Part shown: piece after piece, positions 1-10,306 of the stretch | How positions within the stretch are numbered: position 1 is the first letter of the stretch | Layout: the number at the start of each line of letters is the position of its first letter | From: Porites lobata | Lineage: Eukaryota > Cnidaria > Anthozoa > Scleractinia > Poritidae | Assembly (NCBI GenBank): GCA_942486035.1 | Contig: CALNXK010000020.1 | Span: 3,173,001 to 3,237,000, forward strand | DNA length: 64,000 bases | Direction of reading: 5' to 3' | Position numbers and translations under genes: made by a program | Notes under the pieces: generated by a model | Told to the model about the DNA's origin: nothing | The model's input: the letters and a program-made list of their open reading frames with translations, nothing else | Databases searched by the model: none

Positions 1-1637
1 AACGTTTTCATGAAGAGAATTCCATAATGCCGGGACTTTTCAGTTAGAAAAATCTGCTCCTATGTGCTATGCAAGGTAATAATTATGGGCTTTTAGTGAA
101 AACGATAAAAAAAATTCCCAAAATCACCTTTTCGGTTAGCCGGACGGGTTCTCACTTTTGACAGGCACCAAATTTGCAGTGCGATTAATGGAGTTACCAT
201 TTACGCTTCAACATGATAGAGAATTTGTTATGTTTAGGTTTTACTTCCCTTTATTTATAAAACTGTTTATGGTTTTGTTATGTGTAATCTTTAAAAGCGA
301 GTGATATTTACGCGCGGCGTTTTGAGTATTTCTGCATGCGATGTTTATGTTCGACTGGAAGCAATCGGTGCAGCGATAAAAATTGCGAGAGGGACTACTA
401 ACAATCAATAAAATAAATATAATTCGGTGAAACATGTACAGAGACAATAATTTTCATTCACGAAGACAAGTATTGAGAGTAAAGTGTCTCTGAAAATCAT
501 GAGCCAGGTAAGCATAAGCTTATTTATGTTTTAAGCCGGCTTGCCGGTGTTTGCTCTTTTTCAAGATGAAGTCGAGACAAGAAAATCGCTCAGAGCTTTC
601 TGTTTACAGCCAAAATCTTAACTAAATATTCTTCGGAACCTTTTCTTTGAATTTGGGGTCAAAAAATGTCTAAAGGCTTTTTAAACCTGATACTATTGTA
701 GGTTAGATCATTGCTCGTGTATAAACTTAGGCCGCCTAAACCATACGCTCGACTTCAGGAAACCGAAAAAAAAAACACATCAAAGACAATAATTGCTCAG
801 GCTTACCAGTCGAGATGCTGCTTCTGAAGGTCATCAAGGTTTCCAGAATCGTCTGATTTTGACAGCTGTCAATCTAATCGTACTCATACGGATGGCTTAC
901 ATAACTGAAAGGCTAGTCAAGTTGTGCAAGATCTATTGTGACATTTGACATCGGCTTACATGAAGTGTGTGTACGAGTGTACGGGTGGGCGGGCGTACCT
1001 ACGTCATAACCATGGATAACCAAATTTTCTCGGATGGATAGTTTACCAAATTTTGTTACCCATGGTGCTCCGATGCGCGCGAGAGAGCTCCGCTAAGAAA
1101 GGCATTATTAAAATCCTAGTTTATAGTTCTGTCAGTGATATTAATCAGATCAACGTAATCTTTTTTGCAATAATTATAACTAGCGGCTATAAGAGCGATT
1201 TGCGTAGGGTGCTTCACGCGTTTTGAACAAATTATTACACATTTCCCACGAATATGGTATTGGCAGCTTATTTACAGGAAAATGTAATTTTGGTGTTGTC
1301 CCGGGAGGGATATTTGTACACTTTTTAAAGTCCCACCGTGGGGCATTTACATTGACTGCTGCATATATATCTATTGGATACTTTTTGACGAAAAATGATC
1401 GTACTCATCTTTCCCTGCTGCGCAATAAATGTGCGCGAAATGTAGGGTCGTAACAACATTCAGCCGGTATCTTGTCTTCGATGTACTGTTTTCGAAACGA
1501 AAAACTGTCCTCTCAAGGGCGACATCGAGGCCAAGGAACACGTTTGTCGTACGTCGCACCCAATATACTTCATTTAGCTCCAGAACACAGGGTGCAAATG
1601 CTGGTAGTGAACGTTAACAAATTGGAGAAAATGCCTC
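1..1637. other. Gene-free stretch
   Basis: No reading frame here resembles a known protein and no exon with convincing splice sites was seen. The few short open frames (for example 1223-1717) overlap each other on both strands and look random. Base composition is AT-rich with no obvious tandem repeat. Confidence 0.5.
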
Positions 1638-2005
1638 TGAGGCCCGTTTCAAACGTCGTGCTACTGCTGTGCCGAACTCAATTGATCGAATTAAATTCGA
1701 CTTTAGCACGGCAGTAGCGCGACGTTTGAAACCAAGTCGTGCTACTGCCGTGTAGCACGGCAAGCCTTGCCGTTTTACACGGCAGTAGCTCGACTTGGTT
1801 TCAAACGTCGTGCTACCGCCGTGCCGAACTCAAGTCTTAAACTATAAATACATTTGAATACATTTAAAAATTTGCTAAACCGTTTCTTTGTTTTTGTGTT
1901 TTGTTTTCGTCAACAGCCGTTCTATTCGACTGAATTAAATTCGACGTCTGAAACCAAGTCGTGCTAGTGCCGTGCTTGCAGTCGAGCTACAGTCGAGCCA
2001 GCTTA

Positions 2006-2040
<35 letters not shown>
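1638..2040. mobile_element. MITE, PIF/Harbinger-like, about 400 bp
   Basis: The terminal inverted repeats begin GGCCCGTTTCAAACGTCG at 1641 and, on the other strand, GGCCTGTTTCAAACGTCG ending at 2037; they match over about 33 bp with two differences. A TGA triplet flanks both ends (1638-1640 and 2038-2040), consistent with a 3-bp target duplication. The inside contains further inverted copies of the GTGCTACTGCCGTG motif, so the element folds back on itself several times. There is no coding capacity. The 3-bp duplication and the GGCC terminus suggest the PIF/Harbinger group, whose usual target is TWA, so TGA is slightly off. Confidence 0.7.
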
Positions 2041-2041
<1 letters not shown>

Positions 2042-2107
2042 ACACTTCTTAAGACCAAATTGACACATGCCTATACAAATTGCCCTCCTGTTGTTCCATT
2101 TGTATAG

Positions 2108-2213
2108 GTAATTACATGATTTTGAGTGCAATTTGAGTTAAATCAGCACAAGTAAATTTTAAATTACGAGTGCTGATTTACCCCAAATTGCACGAGAAAA
2201 ATCATGTGATTAC
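2108..2213. repeat. Short palindromic element
   Basis: Arms starting GTAATTACATGATTTT and ending AATCATGTGATTAC pair over about 42 bases around a short AT-rich loop that reads AAATTTTAAATT. It is non-coding and probably a foldback MITE. Confidence 0.6.
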
Positions 2214-2505
2214 TTGTTAATAATATATATGCAAAAATTTGACTTTCTTTTCCTCGCTTGTCACTGCTCCTTGTTCCCGCCTACAGATGACAACCTTGAC
2301 CAAGATTGGTCATAATTTTTACAAGTGAATATTGATGGCTAAAAACGCAGCAGCTAGAAATTTGTTTTGTCATTTTACGTTTTTTTTTAACTTTTCATGT
2401 TTTTCCACTGCCACCAAGGAAAAAAAAAACACAAATGTGTACAAGATTCCTTTGTTGTGTTTAGTCTATTTGGGTTTTGGTTGAGGTCGCAACCTTTATA
2501 CCGAT

Positions 2506-3242
2506 ATATTGAATTAATTAGATTTAAGGAATGGGGCATGTACTCGCTCAGTATTCACGCGCGCTTTTCACGCCAATTTTTCTTAACGGTTTCCTAGAGT
2601 AAGATTGTAATGGGAAAAAAGATCGTTGTGTTGTGTTTGGATGTAAAAATGATCGCTGTTTTCCCAAGAAATATATGGTGAAAGACCATACCAGCTTCTT
2701 CGAAGGAAAACCAGAAGTACGTTTCTGGCCTTGGAAGGACCCGAGGCACTTGGGTACGTGGACGAGACTACTAAAGCTTAAGGGATGTAAGGTGAACGAA
2801 AAGACTGAAGTTTGCTCAAATCATTTTAAATTTGGAAGACCAGTCGACAGTCATCTTCATCCCACGCTCTTTTTGAAGGGCTATGATCGGGAAATAGTAT
2901 AACACGTAAGAGAAAAGCTCCCATGGAAAGGCTTCCAGTGTAACCAACTAGGAGGAAGAAGAAGAAGAGGTCAGATACTGATTCTAAACGCGAGTAAAAA
3001 AGGAATTAATTAATATTATGGACATTCCGTAGAAACTGGTATCGTCTTTAAACATATATTTCTCGGGAAAACGGCGATCATTATTACATCCAAACACGGC
3101 CGAACGATCTTTTTTCCCATTACAAATACAATCTTATTCTAGGAACCTTTAAGAAAAATTGCCCCGAAAAGCGCGCGTAAATACTGAGCGAGTACAATGC
3201 CCCTGGGCATCCCATATTCCTTAAATCTAATTAATTCAATAT
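2506..3242. mobile_element. Inverted-repeat element carrying a THAP exon in its arms
   Basis: Left arm, about 2506-2710, begins ATATTGAATTAATTAG. The right arm, about 3025-3242, is its diverged reverse complement. The arms include both the leader and the first third of a THAP zinc-finger exon, so a second, decayed copy of the exon start lies on the minus strand at about 3040-3120 with in-frame stops. Only the left copy continues through the whole THAP domain. Outer target duplications are not clear. It could be a remnant of a P-like or other THAP transposase gene with long terminal inverted repeats, or an inverted duplication of a host exon. Confidence 0.55.
2610..2902 (+). pseudogene. THAP (C2CH) zinc-finger exon, probably frameshifted
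   Basis: The frame open from 2603 to the stop at 2900-2902 encodes one THAP domain, a DNA-binding fold found in P-element transposases and host regulators. Visible signatures in order: C-x4-C (CVVFGC), an aromatic W core (FWPWKD, then TWTRLL), C-x2-H (VCSNHF) and the C-terminal box HPTLFLKGYD. No DDE or RNase H-like transposase region follows before the stop. The likely start ATG at 2610 is one base out of frame with the domain because of the A-run at 2615-2620, and a TAA lies upstream in the domain frame. It is therefore either a pseudogene, a one-base sequence error, or an exon joined to an unseen upstream start. It lies in an inverted-repeat element. Confidence 0.6.
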
Positions 3243-6018
3243 GGCCACTGTATTGTGGTTTCATCGATGGCTGTTTTTGTAGTTCATGCAGGGTTTTACA
3301 GCAGAGTAACGCAGAAAACTAAAGAGTTTCTAACCTCACTTGCTAGCTTTGAGGAGTTGCATCTCAGGTGAGTTTGAGTTGTTGTGTAGTTCCAGAAAAC
3401 ATCCCTGGAATTGCTTGCCTTACCCCCACCCCCCGGAATTTCCGCAATATTTCAACTTGGTTGGGTACCCTCCGGAAAGAATATTTGTGTCAAAAATGTT
3501 GTTGCACTATACTATTATGCGAAATATAACTTTTCTGCGATAAAATGAGAAAAAAAAAATCTTTTCATTCATGTTAGTACAGTGTCTTATAACCTCAAGG
3601 ACGTTCCTAACTAATAATTAACCATAGAGGCAAACCTTCCACTACTGACTACACGAATATCATCTGCAAAAGAACCAGTTACATTCAAACTAAACACCAA
3701 GACTTTCATTACTTCAACATCTTACAAGAAAGCTTAGAACACGACCAAATTACGGTGATTCAAATGTGTAATAAAGCAACAGCTAGATAACTGGAAGTTC
3801 ATTCATGAGCCGATGGCAATTGTATTAAAGAAAACTATCGCGTAAGCCGTGAATAACGCAGTTAGCCGACCGTAGATAAAAAATGATCAATGCAAACAAT
3901 AATACTTGTTTTGAAACACCGGTAACAGTAAAATAACTGATAGCTTCCTCAACATTAAAAAGCCGTTATTCATTAATAACTTACCAATCTTACTCAGGCC
4001 CCCTGAAAAAAACCTCTGTAAACAACCGCCTGCCCCACCCCCTTGGCAATTGTCTCCTTTTGGACACCCCTCCTCTCGGAATTGCCGTTGCCCCCCGTGG
4101 GGAAGTGGGGGTATTCTCAACTTTTATGTTACGGTATGTTGAGTCAAAGTTCACTCTACTTACATATTTAATGGAGAATAATACGGTAATCACTGTAATA
4201 TCTTACTGCACAAAGGGACTGAACAACAGCAAAACAAAACAAAAGCCTATCCCTACCATACACAACAAGTCCATTAAAAGCAGAGTTTTTAATTTGACTG
4301 AAGGGAGTTAATTTTTGCGGCGTTTTATTTTGCGGGTTTTTTTCTCTGCGGGCACTAAATTTTGCGGATCGAGGTCAACCCGCAAAATTTTCATGCTGCA
4401 CGGTAACCCAGTTATGCTCTGAGGAGTATAACAGGGCTAATATCTCAGAGATGATTCGCCCCGAAAGGCTAATTTTTGGCAAGTAGGCCTCCTGGATGTT
4501 GCAATGTTAGAAGATCCTGACAAATCCCATGACTTCACAAATCTAATTTTTTATAACATCACACTTCAGAACTCTATTCTGGTTCAGTAAGCGCGCAAGG
4601 TGGTATTGGGAAATTCTGGAAACATGTCATTGACTGGTCAGCATCCTCCAGAACAAATTCCTTCCCCTGCCTTCCCCTATTAGCTACACTGCCATGAAAT
4701 TTCTGAGTCTCTTCAAATTTCTACTCTTATAATCTTTTTTTGTAAGTCTAAGTCCCTTCAGTTTTCTTTAGAAATAAAAGGAGATTGATGTGGCAAAAGC
4801 ACGTTCTGAACCCGCAGTCCTAGAAACCGAAATCCATCGCCTATACCACGGTAGTACACCACAGTGGATTCTACTGCAAGGTATGTTTTCGTTTTACATA
4901 ATTTTTTGTGGTGACAAACCTAACAGTAATAGAAAGCTAACCATTTCGAGTCAGTGCTTAGCCTTAAACACTCTTCTCAGTACTTAACCCTGATCACTAT
5001 AACGTTTTTGTGAAGTTTTAAAATGTCATAACCTAAGAACTTAGAAATAAAGATATTGTAAATTGAACGTTAGAAGACTTATTGCAGAATAAATGGCATA
5101 TCTAAGGTGGAGGCAGATGTAGTGAGAACTATATCGCTAGTTTCAAGTTTCTTACGGTGACTCGCAAGATAAATTTGATATGATGTATGGCCTCGTGTTT
5201 AAAAAACACAAGCTGTTATTTTTTAAACAGTTTTCTGACTGTAAATGACAAAGGAGAAGTTCTAAAGAAAACGTAGTTGTTGTGACGGTTGTAAAAAGAA
5301 GGCGTTAAGCCAGGGAAGGTTCATCTAGTTAAGTATTTGCCTTCCATGCGAAGTCGGCTAAGATACAAACAAACAGAAAACAAGGTTTTAAAAAAGATTT
5401 TCCGCAACACTTCAATCACACTACTTTCTCCATTTTAATGAAATCAGAAAAGTATTTTTGTTTCAAGACATTTTTCATGATTTGATTAATTGTCAGTCAA
5501 GAATATTGCATTTTGCTAATTGGCTTTTGTTTCTTTCTTTGAATGTGGGTCAAAATGCCGTGTGAATGAAGCTGAAATCAGAGTTTCGTTATGGTTACAC
5601 GATCGTTTGTGATTGAAGCTTACGTCTGCCTGCACATTCTTCATCCTCGCCGAAAAAAAAATGCGCCCATACATGCAGTTGAATCAACTTTTTTTTTCTT
5701 TTTTCAATAATTTGTGGTAATTTGAAAACCTCATGGTAATGCAGTGTACCAGCAGTTTACATTGGTGAACAAAAAATCACAAATCAGATTTCTTGGTCAT
5801 CATAGTAATATTACTTGATATTTATTACATTTTACCAATAGGTGAACCACAAATCATGGCAAATATTATTATAGAACAGCTACCTACAAGTACACATATG
5901 CTAAGCTAAAGGTGAATTTTGCAGCCACTGTAGTGCCATTTATAGCGAATACTATCCTTACACAGTGGTGTAAATCAAAGAGATCATTATGAGGGGTTAT
6001 AGAAGAAATCCTGCTTAC
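3243..6018. other. Gene-free stretch with C-rich repeat fragments
   Basis: Two stretches (3400-3480 and 4010-4115) have CCCC-runs next to GGAATT motifs, resembling the C-rich internal parts of the inverted-repeat element at 28789-29771. 4315-4395 repeats TTTTGCGG-type words. An open frame at 4790-4987 is preceded by TTTCTTTAG and followed at 4879 by GTATGT, so it could be an exon, but it matches no family I know and has no usable ATG. Nothing else was seen. Confidence 0.4.
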
Positions 6019-6701
6019 CTCATCACAAGACATTCATACATCTTCTGACTAACAGCAGGATGCCTTGAATTAGCAACATGATCATTCCACCATTTTACAA
6101 ATGCCTCCAGGCTGCAACAATCTTCCTGATATAGAGCATTATCTTGAGAACAAACTGGAGATGGACGTGGGCAATTTGGCATTGCCACAAAAGCTGGAAG
6201 ATACTTAAACATCTCTGTAACCTTTTTTGTTGGTATTTCTCCTTTCACCGCTTCTTCAAACCGCTTCTGCAATGCAAGTTTGCCCTTCTGAAGCTGTTCT
6301 TCTGCCTCTTTGTAACTTTTACCAGTATCAGTGGCCTTTACCTCGATATATATTGGCCCATGGATCTTGTGAATTATCACAAAGTCTGTCTCTCCCATGA
6401 TCCAGGATTTTTTCCTTCCACTTTCTGGAATATGTTCACTAAAGGGACATGAATGAACCACAAACATTGGTTCCTCACGTTGGGTGCCACACTGTTTCAA
6501 AAGATCGTATATTACTTCCTCTGCACTGGATCCTTTGTTGCTCTGGTGTGATGGGAATGAATCAGGAACCATGTGGGTTTCTCTTGGACTTTTCCAATCT
6601 CGAAATTCTCTCTCCAGACCAAGGCGAATTCCCTCAACCATGTCATACCTGCCTTCATCTCCAGGGCTGATTTGCACACATTTCCCACTCAAGCCAAGCA
6701 T
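6019..6701 (-). CDS. Exon encoding a PD-(D/E)XK nuclease-like domain
   Basis: The 227-residue exon product contains GETDFVIIHKIHGPIYIEVKA near residues 104-124: an acidic residue in a beta strand followed by a strand with E-x-K, the core signature of NERD and other restriction-endonuclease-like nucleases. The first 100 residues have no recognised motif and the C-terminal third is mixed helix. The start at 6701 is supported by an in-frame TGA six bases upstream and by an acceptor (TTCCTTACAG) at about 6759, so the start codon lies in an internal exon. The right-hand end is a splice site: G|GTAAGC at 6019/6018. The TAA that appears to end the frame is part of that donor. No following exon was found at 3243-6018, so the gene is partial or decayed. 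Cnidarians carry families in which such a nuclease precedes a helicase or ATPase; whether that applies here is unknown. Confidence 0.6.
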
Positions 6702-7037
6702 CCTTCACGAAACGGTGGAGCTCTCTCAGAAGCCTGGATTTTGAGGCCAGTGGAAATTCTGTAAGGAACAACAAAACCTACAGCTGTAAATGCCAAACAA
6801 GGCACAGGCAAGACTATGATAAGGACCAAGGCAACCATTACAAAAATAATGTAAATAATCTTTAAATTAGAGATACAACAGGTAACAAATAAAACAGACT
6901 GTACAGTGGTGTAATAAAGAATACATGTAGTTACACTTGAGAAAAAAAAACTGGAACAAAACGCTACTAAGTCAGGGCATACAAACTGTACAATGTAGAG
7001 GTGTAGGCAAACATATATTATGTAATTTACTATACAT

Positions 7038-7203
7038 TGTGGGTGTACAATGCACTTTTACGGGGAGTTTCTGTAATATATTGAGTACCCTCTGAGAAAG
7101 CTGTCATTACCCACCATGCTATGAGGAATAAAACTAGTCGTTGGAACCCGCCATGATGTGTCCTGCTTAGTGTCGAGTCATGCAGTTTGATTAGTATATT
7201 CCA
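7038..7203 (+). repeat. Possible Gypsy LTR end
   Basis: A block starting TGTGGGTGTACAATG and ending TTCCA is followed at once by TTTTGGTGACAAG, which resembles a primer-binding site preceding a Gypsy leader, and gag starts 40 bases later. No second copy of this LTR was found in the window, so the call rests on position and the TG...CA ends only. Confidence 0.3.
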
Positions 7204-7245
7204 TTTTGGTGACAAGATGCGAACAAATTTCCTCAAACATCAACA

Positions 7246-8126
7246 GTGCAAGGTTTTGGGGCAACACTGTGTGTTGTGGAGTACAGAATGACCAGCACTG
7301 GACTGTTTGGTCATGTCGACAAATTCATCGCTGAGCGTGAAACGTTTAATGCATACGTAGAAAGAATGAAAATGTTCCTCCCTGCAAATAATATCGTTGA
7401 GACAACAGGTGAGGGTAGCACTCAAGCAAATCGAGTAGTAGCCGAGGGAAAATGAGCTATATTCCTCACAGAAGTTGGAGCTGAGGTCCATTTAACTGTC
7501 AGTAATCTACTGGTGCCCACTAAGCCCAAAGACACACCATTTGTTGACATTGTACATGTCCTGGAGAAGCATGACAATCCAAAACCGCTGGAAATTGTGC
7601 AAAGTTTCCATTTTGGAACCCGAAATCAGAAGTCCCGAGAATCTGTTGGGGATTACATGTTAGCGTTGAAGAAACTGGCTGTTCACTGTAACTACAGTGA
7701 ATTTTTGGATCGAGTGTTACGAGACCGATTTGTTTGCGGACTGAGCAACCCGAAGATTCAAAACAAACTATTGAACACGGAGGACCTGACGTTTGAGAAA
7801 GCTTGTAGGATTGCCAAGGCTATGTTTGCGGACTGAGCAACCCGAAGATTCAAAACAAACTATTGAACACGGAGGACCTGACGTTTGAGAAAGCTTGTAG
7901 GATTGCCAAGGCTATGGAGATGGCCGAAAGAAACACACAGGAGTTTCACCCTACCATCAGTGAAAGCCCTCAAGTAAACCAGTTGACTGCGCAGGACAAC
8001 AAAAAGACTAATCATGAACAATGTTTTAGGTGTGGTGGTAATGATCATTCAGGTCAGTCTTGTAAATTTAACTCTGCAAAGTGTTATCAGTGTTCTAAGA
8101 TCGGTCATCTAACATCTGTCTGTTGA
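7246..8126 (+). pseudogene. Gypsy 1 gag, broken
   Basis: The frame from 7246 shows the gag N-terminal region, a stop at 7453-7455, then a gag core at 7513-7836 with ESVGDYMLALKKLA and LRDRFVCGL typical of Mag/K02A2.6-type Gypsy gag. A 92-bp tandem duplication then shifts the frame. The third piece (7863-8126) carries two CCHC zinc knuckles, CFRCGGNDHSGQSC and CYQCSKIGHLTSVC. Gag packages element RNA; with these breaks it is not functional. Confidence 0.75.
7733..7916 (+). repeat. 92-bp perfect tandem duplication
   Basis: Bases 7733-7824 are repeated without visible change at 7825-7916. Because 92 is not a multiple of three, the duplication shifts the gag frame. The identity of the copies suggests a recent event or an assembly artefact. 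Confidence 0.9.
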
Positions 8127-8249
8127 AGCAAAAGTGAGCAGACGGGCACGGTCCATAACTTGCATGTCCCTGAGTCAAGTGATGATGAATTACGAATTTA
8201 GTCATTGTATTCGCTCAACACAAACAGGCCTAGTCCCAGTGGTTATTCG

Positions 8250-8425
8250 GTAGAAATGTTGATCAATGGGAAACCATGCAAAATGGAGGTAGATACTGCT
8301 GCAGACTATTCCATAACACAGTGTATATCTGGAGAAGTTTGCAGACACACCCTTAACTCCATCTAAGGTAGTACTTACGTACACTGGTGAGGTGTGACGT
8401 AGAAAGAGAAAGTCTATGCACTAGA
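8250..8425 (+). pseudogene. Gypsy 1 protease start
   Basis: Translating 8250 onward gives MLINGKPCKMEVDTAADYS, the D-T/S-A active-site strand of a retropepsin, then SKVVLTYTGEV near 8360-8390. The frame is broken by a stop near 8199, a frameshift at about 8330 and a TGA at 8396. The family normally has DTGA; here it is DTAA. Confidence 0.5.
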
Positions 8426-8972
8426 AAAAGATGTAGACCCCAGCCGTGTTCTCGACACCGCCAGAGCTGAGGAACAAGGTCAGACGCACATACCCGAAGT
8501 GGAAAAGATTAGGAGGGACCACAACCTGGGAGAAACTAAAAGCACAGAGGAGCTCAGACAACAGAAGAAGTCCTTCAGCAAAAAGTCCAAGGCTTCCAGT
8601 GATGGACGCACCAAAAATCAGTACAACTGCAAAAGATGCGGACGAAAACTCCGTCCCAAACAGTGCCCTGCCTACGGGAAAGAATGCAGTAAATGCAAAA
8701 AGAAGGGCCACTTTGCTGAGCAGTGCCATACCAAGGCAAACGCCAATCCTTCCAGCAAGCGATCTACCCAGCAGAAACAAATACCCAGACTCAAAAAGAA
8801 GTTTCATGAAGCAACTGCAGACTCAGGAGGTAGCGAAGCAGACTTCTCAGAGTATGACACTGACAAGGTCACAGTGCAAGTTGACTCAATAGAAGCAAAG
8901 GCTGAAGAAACCAAGTCTACCAAGACACATTTGAGCAAGAAACTGCCCAAACAGGTCACCAAGGTCTATTAA
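8422..8972 (+). pseudogene. Gypsy 2 gag C-terminal region
   Basis: The frame encodes a basic linker and two clustered Cys motifs (CKRCGRKL..., CSKCKKKGHFAEQC), the second a normal CCHC zinc knuckle and the first degenerate. A basic/acidic tail leads into pol. The N-terminal capsid part is missing. The frame ends at a TAA at 8970-8972, 20 bases before the protease frame. Confidence 0.7.
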
Positions 8973-8991
8973 GACGAAGACCAATCCCCTG

Positions 8992-10306
8992 ATGTATTGT
9001 ATGCCACTGTTGAGCTTGAATTACCGGACAGGAATACAAAGAAGGTTCCAGGGCAAGGTCGACACTGGAGCTCAGGTGAACTTGATGAATTATATGACAT
9101 TCCGAGAAATCTTTGGCCATGATGCAGAGAGAATTCTGCACGACAGTCAAGTGAAACTCACAGGCTATGGAGGAAAGCGCTTCAAGAACCACGGGGAATT
9201 CTATATTGACTGTGTTTGCCACAATGATGTCGTTGGCCGACGCATTGAATTCTTTGTATCCGACTGTGGCGGTAACTTGTTCTCACTAAAATTCCCCCGT
9301 GCAATGAAAATCATCAAGATTATGTGTGAGGAGGAGACGGACTGCAAGAACTGCCATGGCCCCTATGACGTGAGTGAGGTCAGAGACGGTACTGAAGAGG
9401 AAAAAGAAGTTACTCCACCACCAGACCAAGACCCAGCAAAACCCAAGTACTCTCTCAAGGTGAGGAAGCCCATTGAAATCAGGGATACAACCAAAGTCCT
9501 TAAGGATGCCAGTGACGTGTTTGAAGGCGTCAGAAAGCTAAATGGCTACCAATACCAGATCAAGATAAATGAAAAAGTCCAACCAGTGGTCAGCCACAGA
9601 TACAGTGTACCTCCACCAATGCAGGAGCCTCTGAAGAAGAACTTAGACTGGATGGTGGGCATCGGTGTCATCAAGAAGCAAGAAGAGGCAACACCGTGGG
9701 TAAGCAATGTACTGTGCACACCCAAGCCCAATGGAGACATCCGGATATGCCTAAATCCAAAGCCACTAAACAAGGCAGTGAAAAGGCCACACCATTATGC
9801 AATGACAATGGAAGATATATTACAGAAATCACACGGTTGCAAGTATTTCTCCACCCTTGACCAATCGTCAGACTATTGGAATACTGAAGTACATCCAGAC
9901 AGCGTACACCTACTCACCTTCAACACACCATTTGGACAATATGCATACAAAAGGCTTCCATTTGGGCTCCTGAGTAGCCAAGATGTATTCCAACGTGCCG
10001 TCGATGAGACATTCAGTGACATCCCTGATGTCTATTGCATCGCAGATGATGTACTAATTGCTGCAAGGACAAAGGAGGAACACGATTTGGCAGTAAACAG
10101 GATCATCCAACGATGTCAAGACTCAGGCTTCAGGCTCAATCCAAAGAAAGCAAAAACCCTATTAGATGAGATCAGTTATTTTGGCCATACCCTGACGAAG
10201 GAGGGATTAAAACCAGACACAAAGAAGGTCCGAGGGATAAAGCGGTTGGCTGTGCCAAAGAACAAGCAGGAGCTACAGTCACTGCTAGGAATGTTCAACT
10301 ACCTGG
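8992..10306 (+). pseudogene. Gypsy 2 protease and reverse transcriptase
   Basis: A long open frame contains the retropepsin motif KVDTGAQVNLM near residue 22, then an RT domain with VLCTPKPNGDIRICL, FSTLDQSSDYW (first catalytic Asp), LPFGLLSSQDVFQ and CIADDVLIA (the x-A-D-D catalytic pair), followed by the connection ISYFGHTLTKEGLKPD and LLGMFNYL. The coding sequence is uninterrupted up to the transposon insertion at 10307. This domain would copy element RNA into DNA. It is the best preserved part of the element, but downstream breaks prevent a complete polyprotein. Confidence 0.85.

Larger units (their letters stand above)
7038..8425 (+). mobile_element. Gypsy element 1, 5' half
   Basis: This half contains a leader, a gag reading frame and the start of the aspartic protease. 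It stops at about 8425, where the gag of a different Gypsy element begins in mid-protein. A fragment beginning at 16426 starts with LLGKNWLR, the sequence expected a few dozen residues after the protease in this type of element, so it is probably the other half displaced by later insertions. Confidence 0.65.

Noticed and set aside
4790..4987. Possible exon flanked by TTTCTTTAG and GTATGT
   Set aside because: An in-frame TAA follows the acceptor, the frame has no ATG start, and the peptide resembles no family I know.
8421..8807. 128-residue minus-strand hydrophobic frame
   Set aside because: It is antisense to the basic gag zinc-knuckle region; a hydrophobic antisense peptide is expected from Lys-rich coding sequence.
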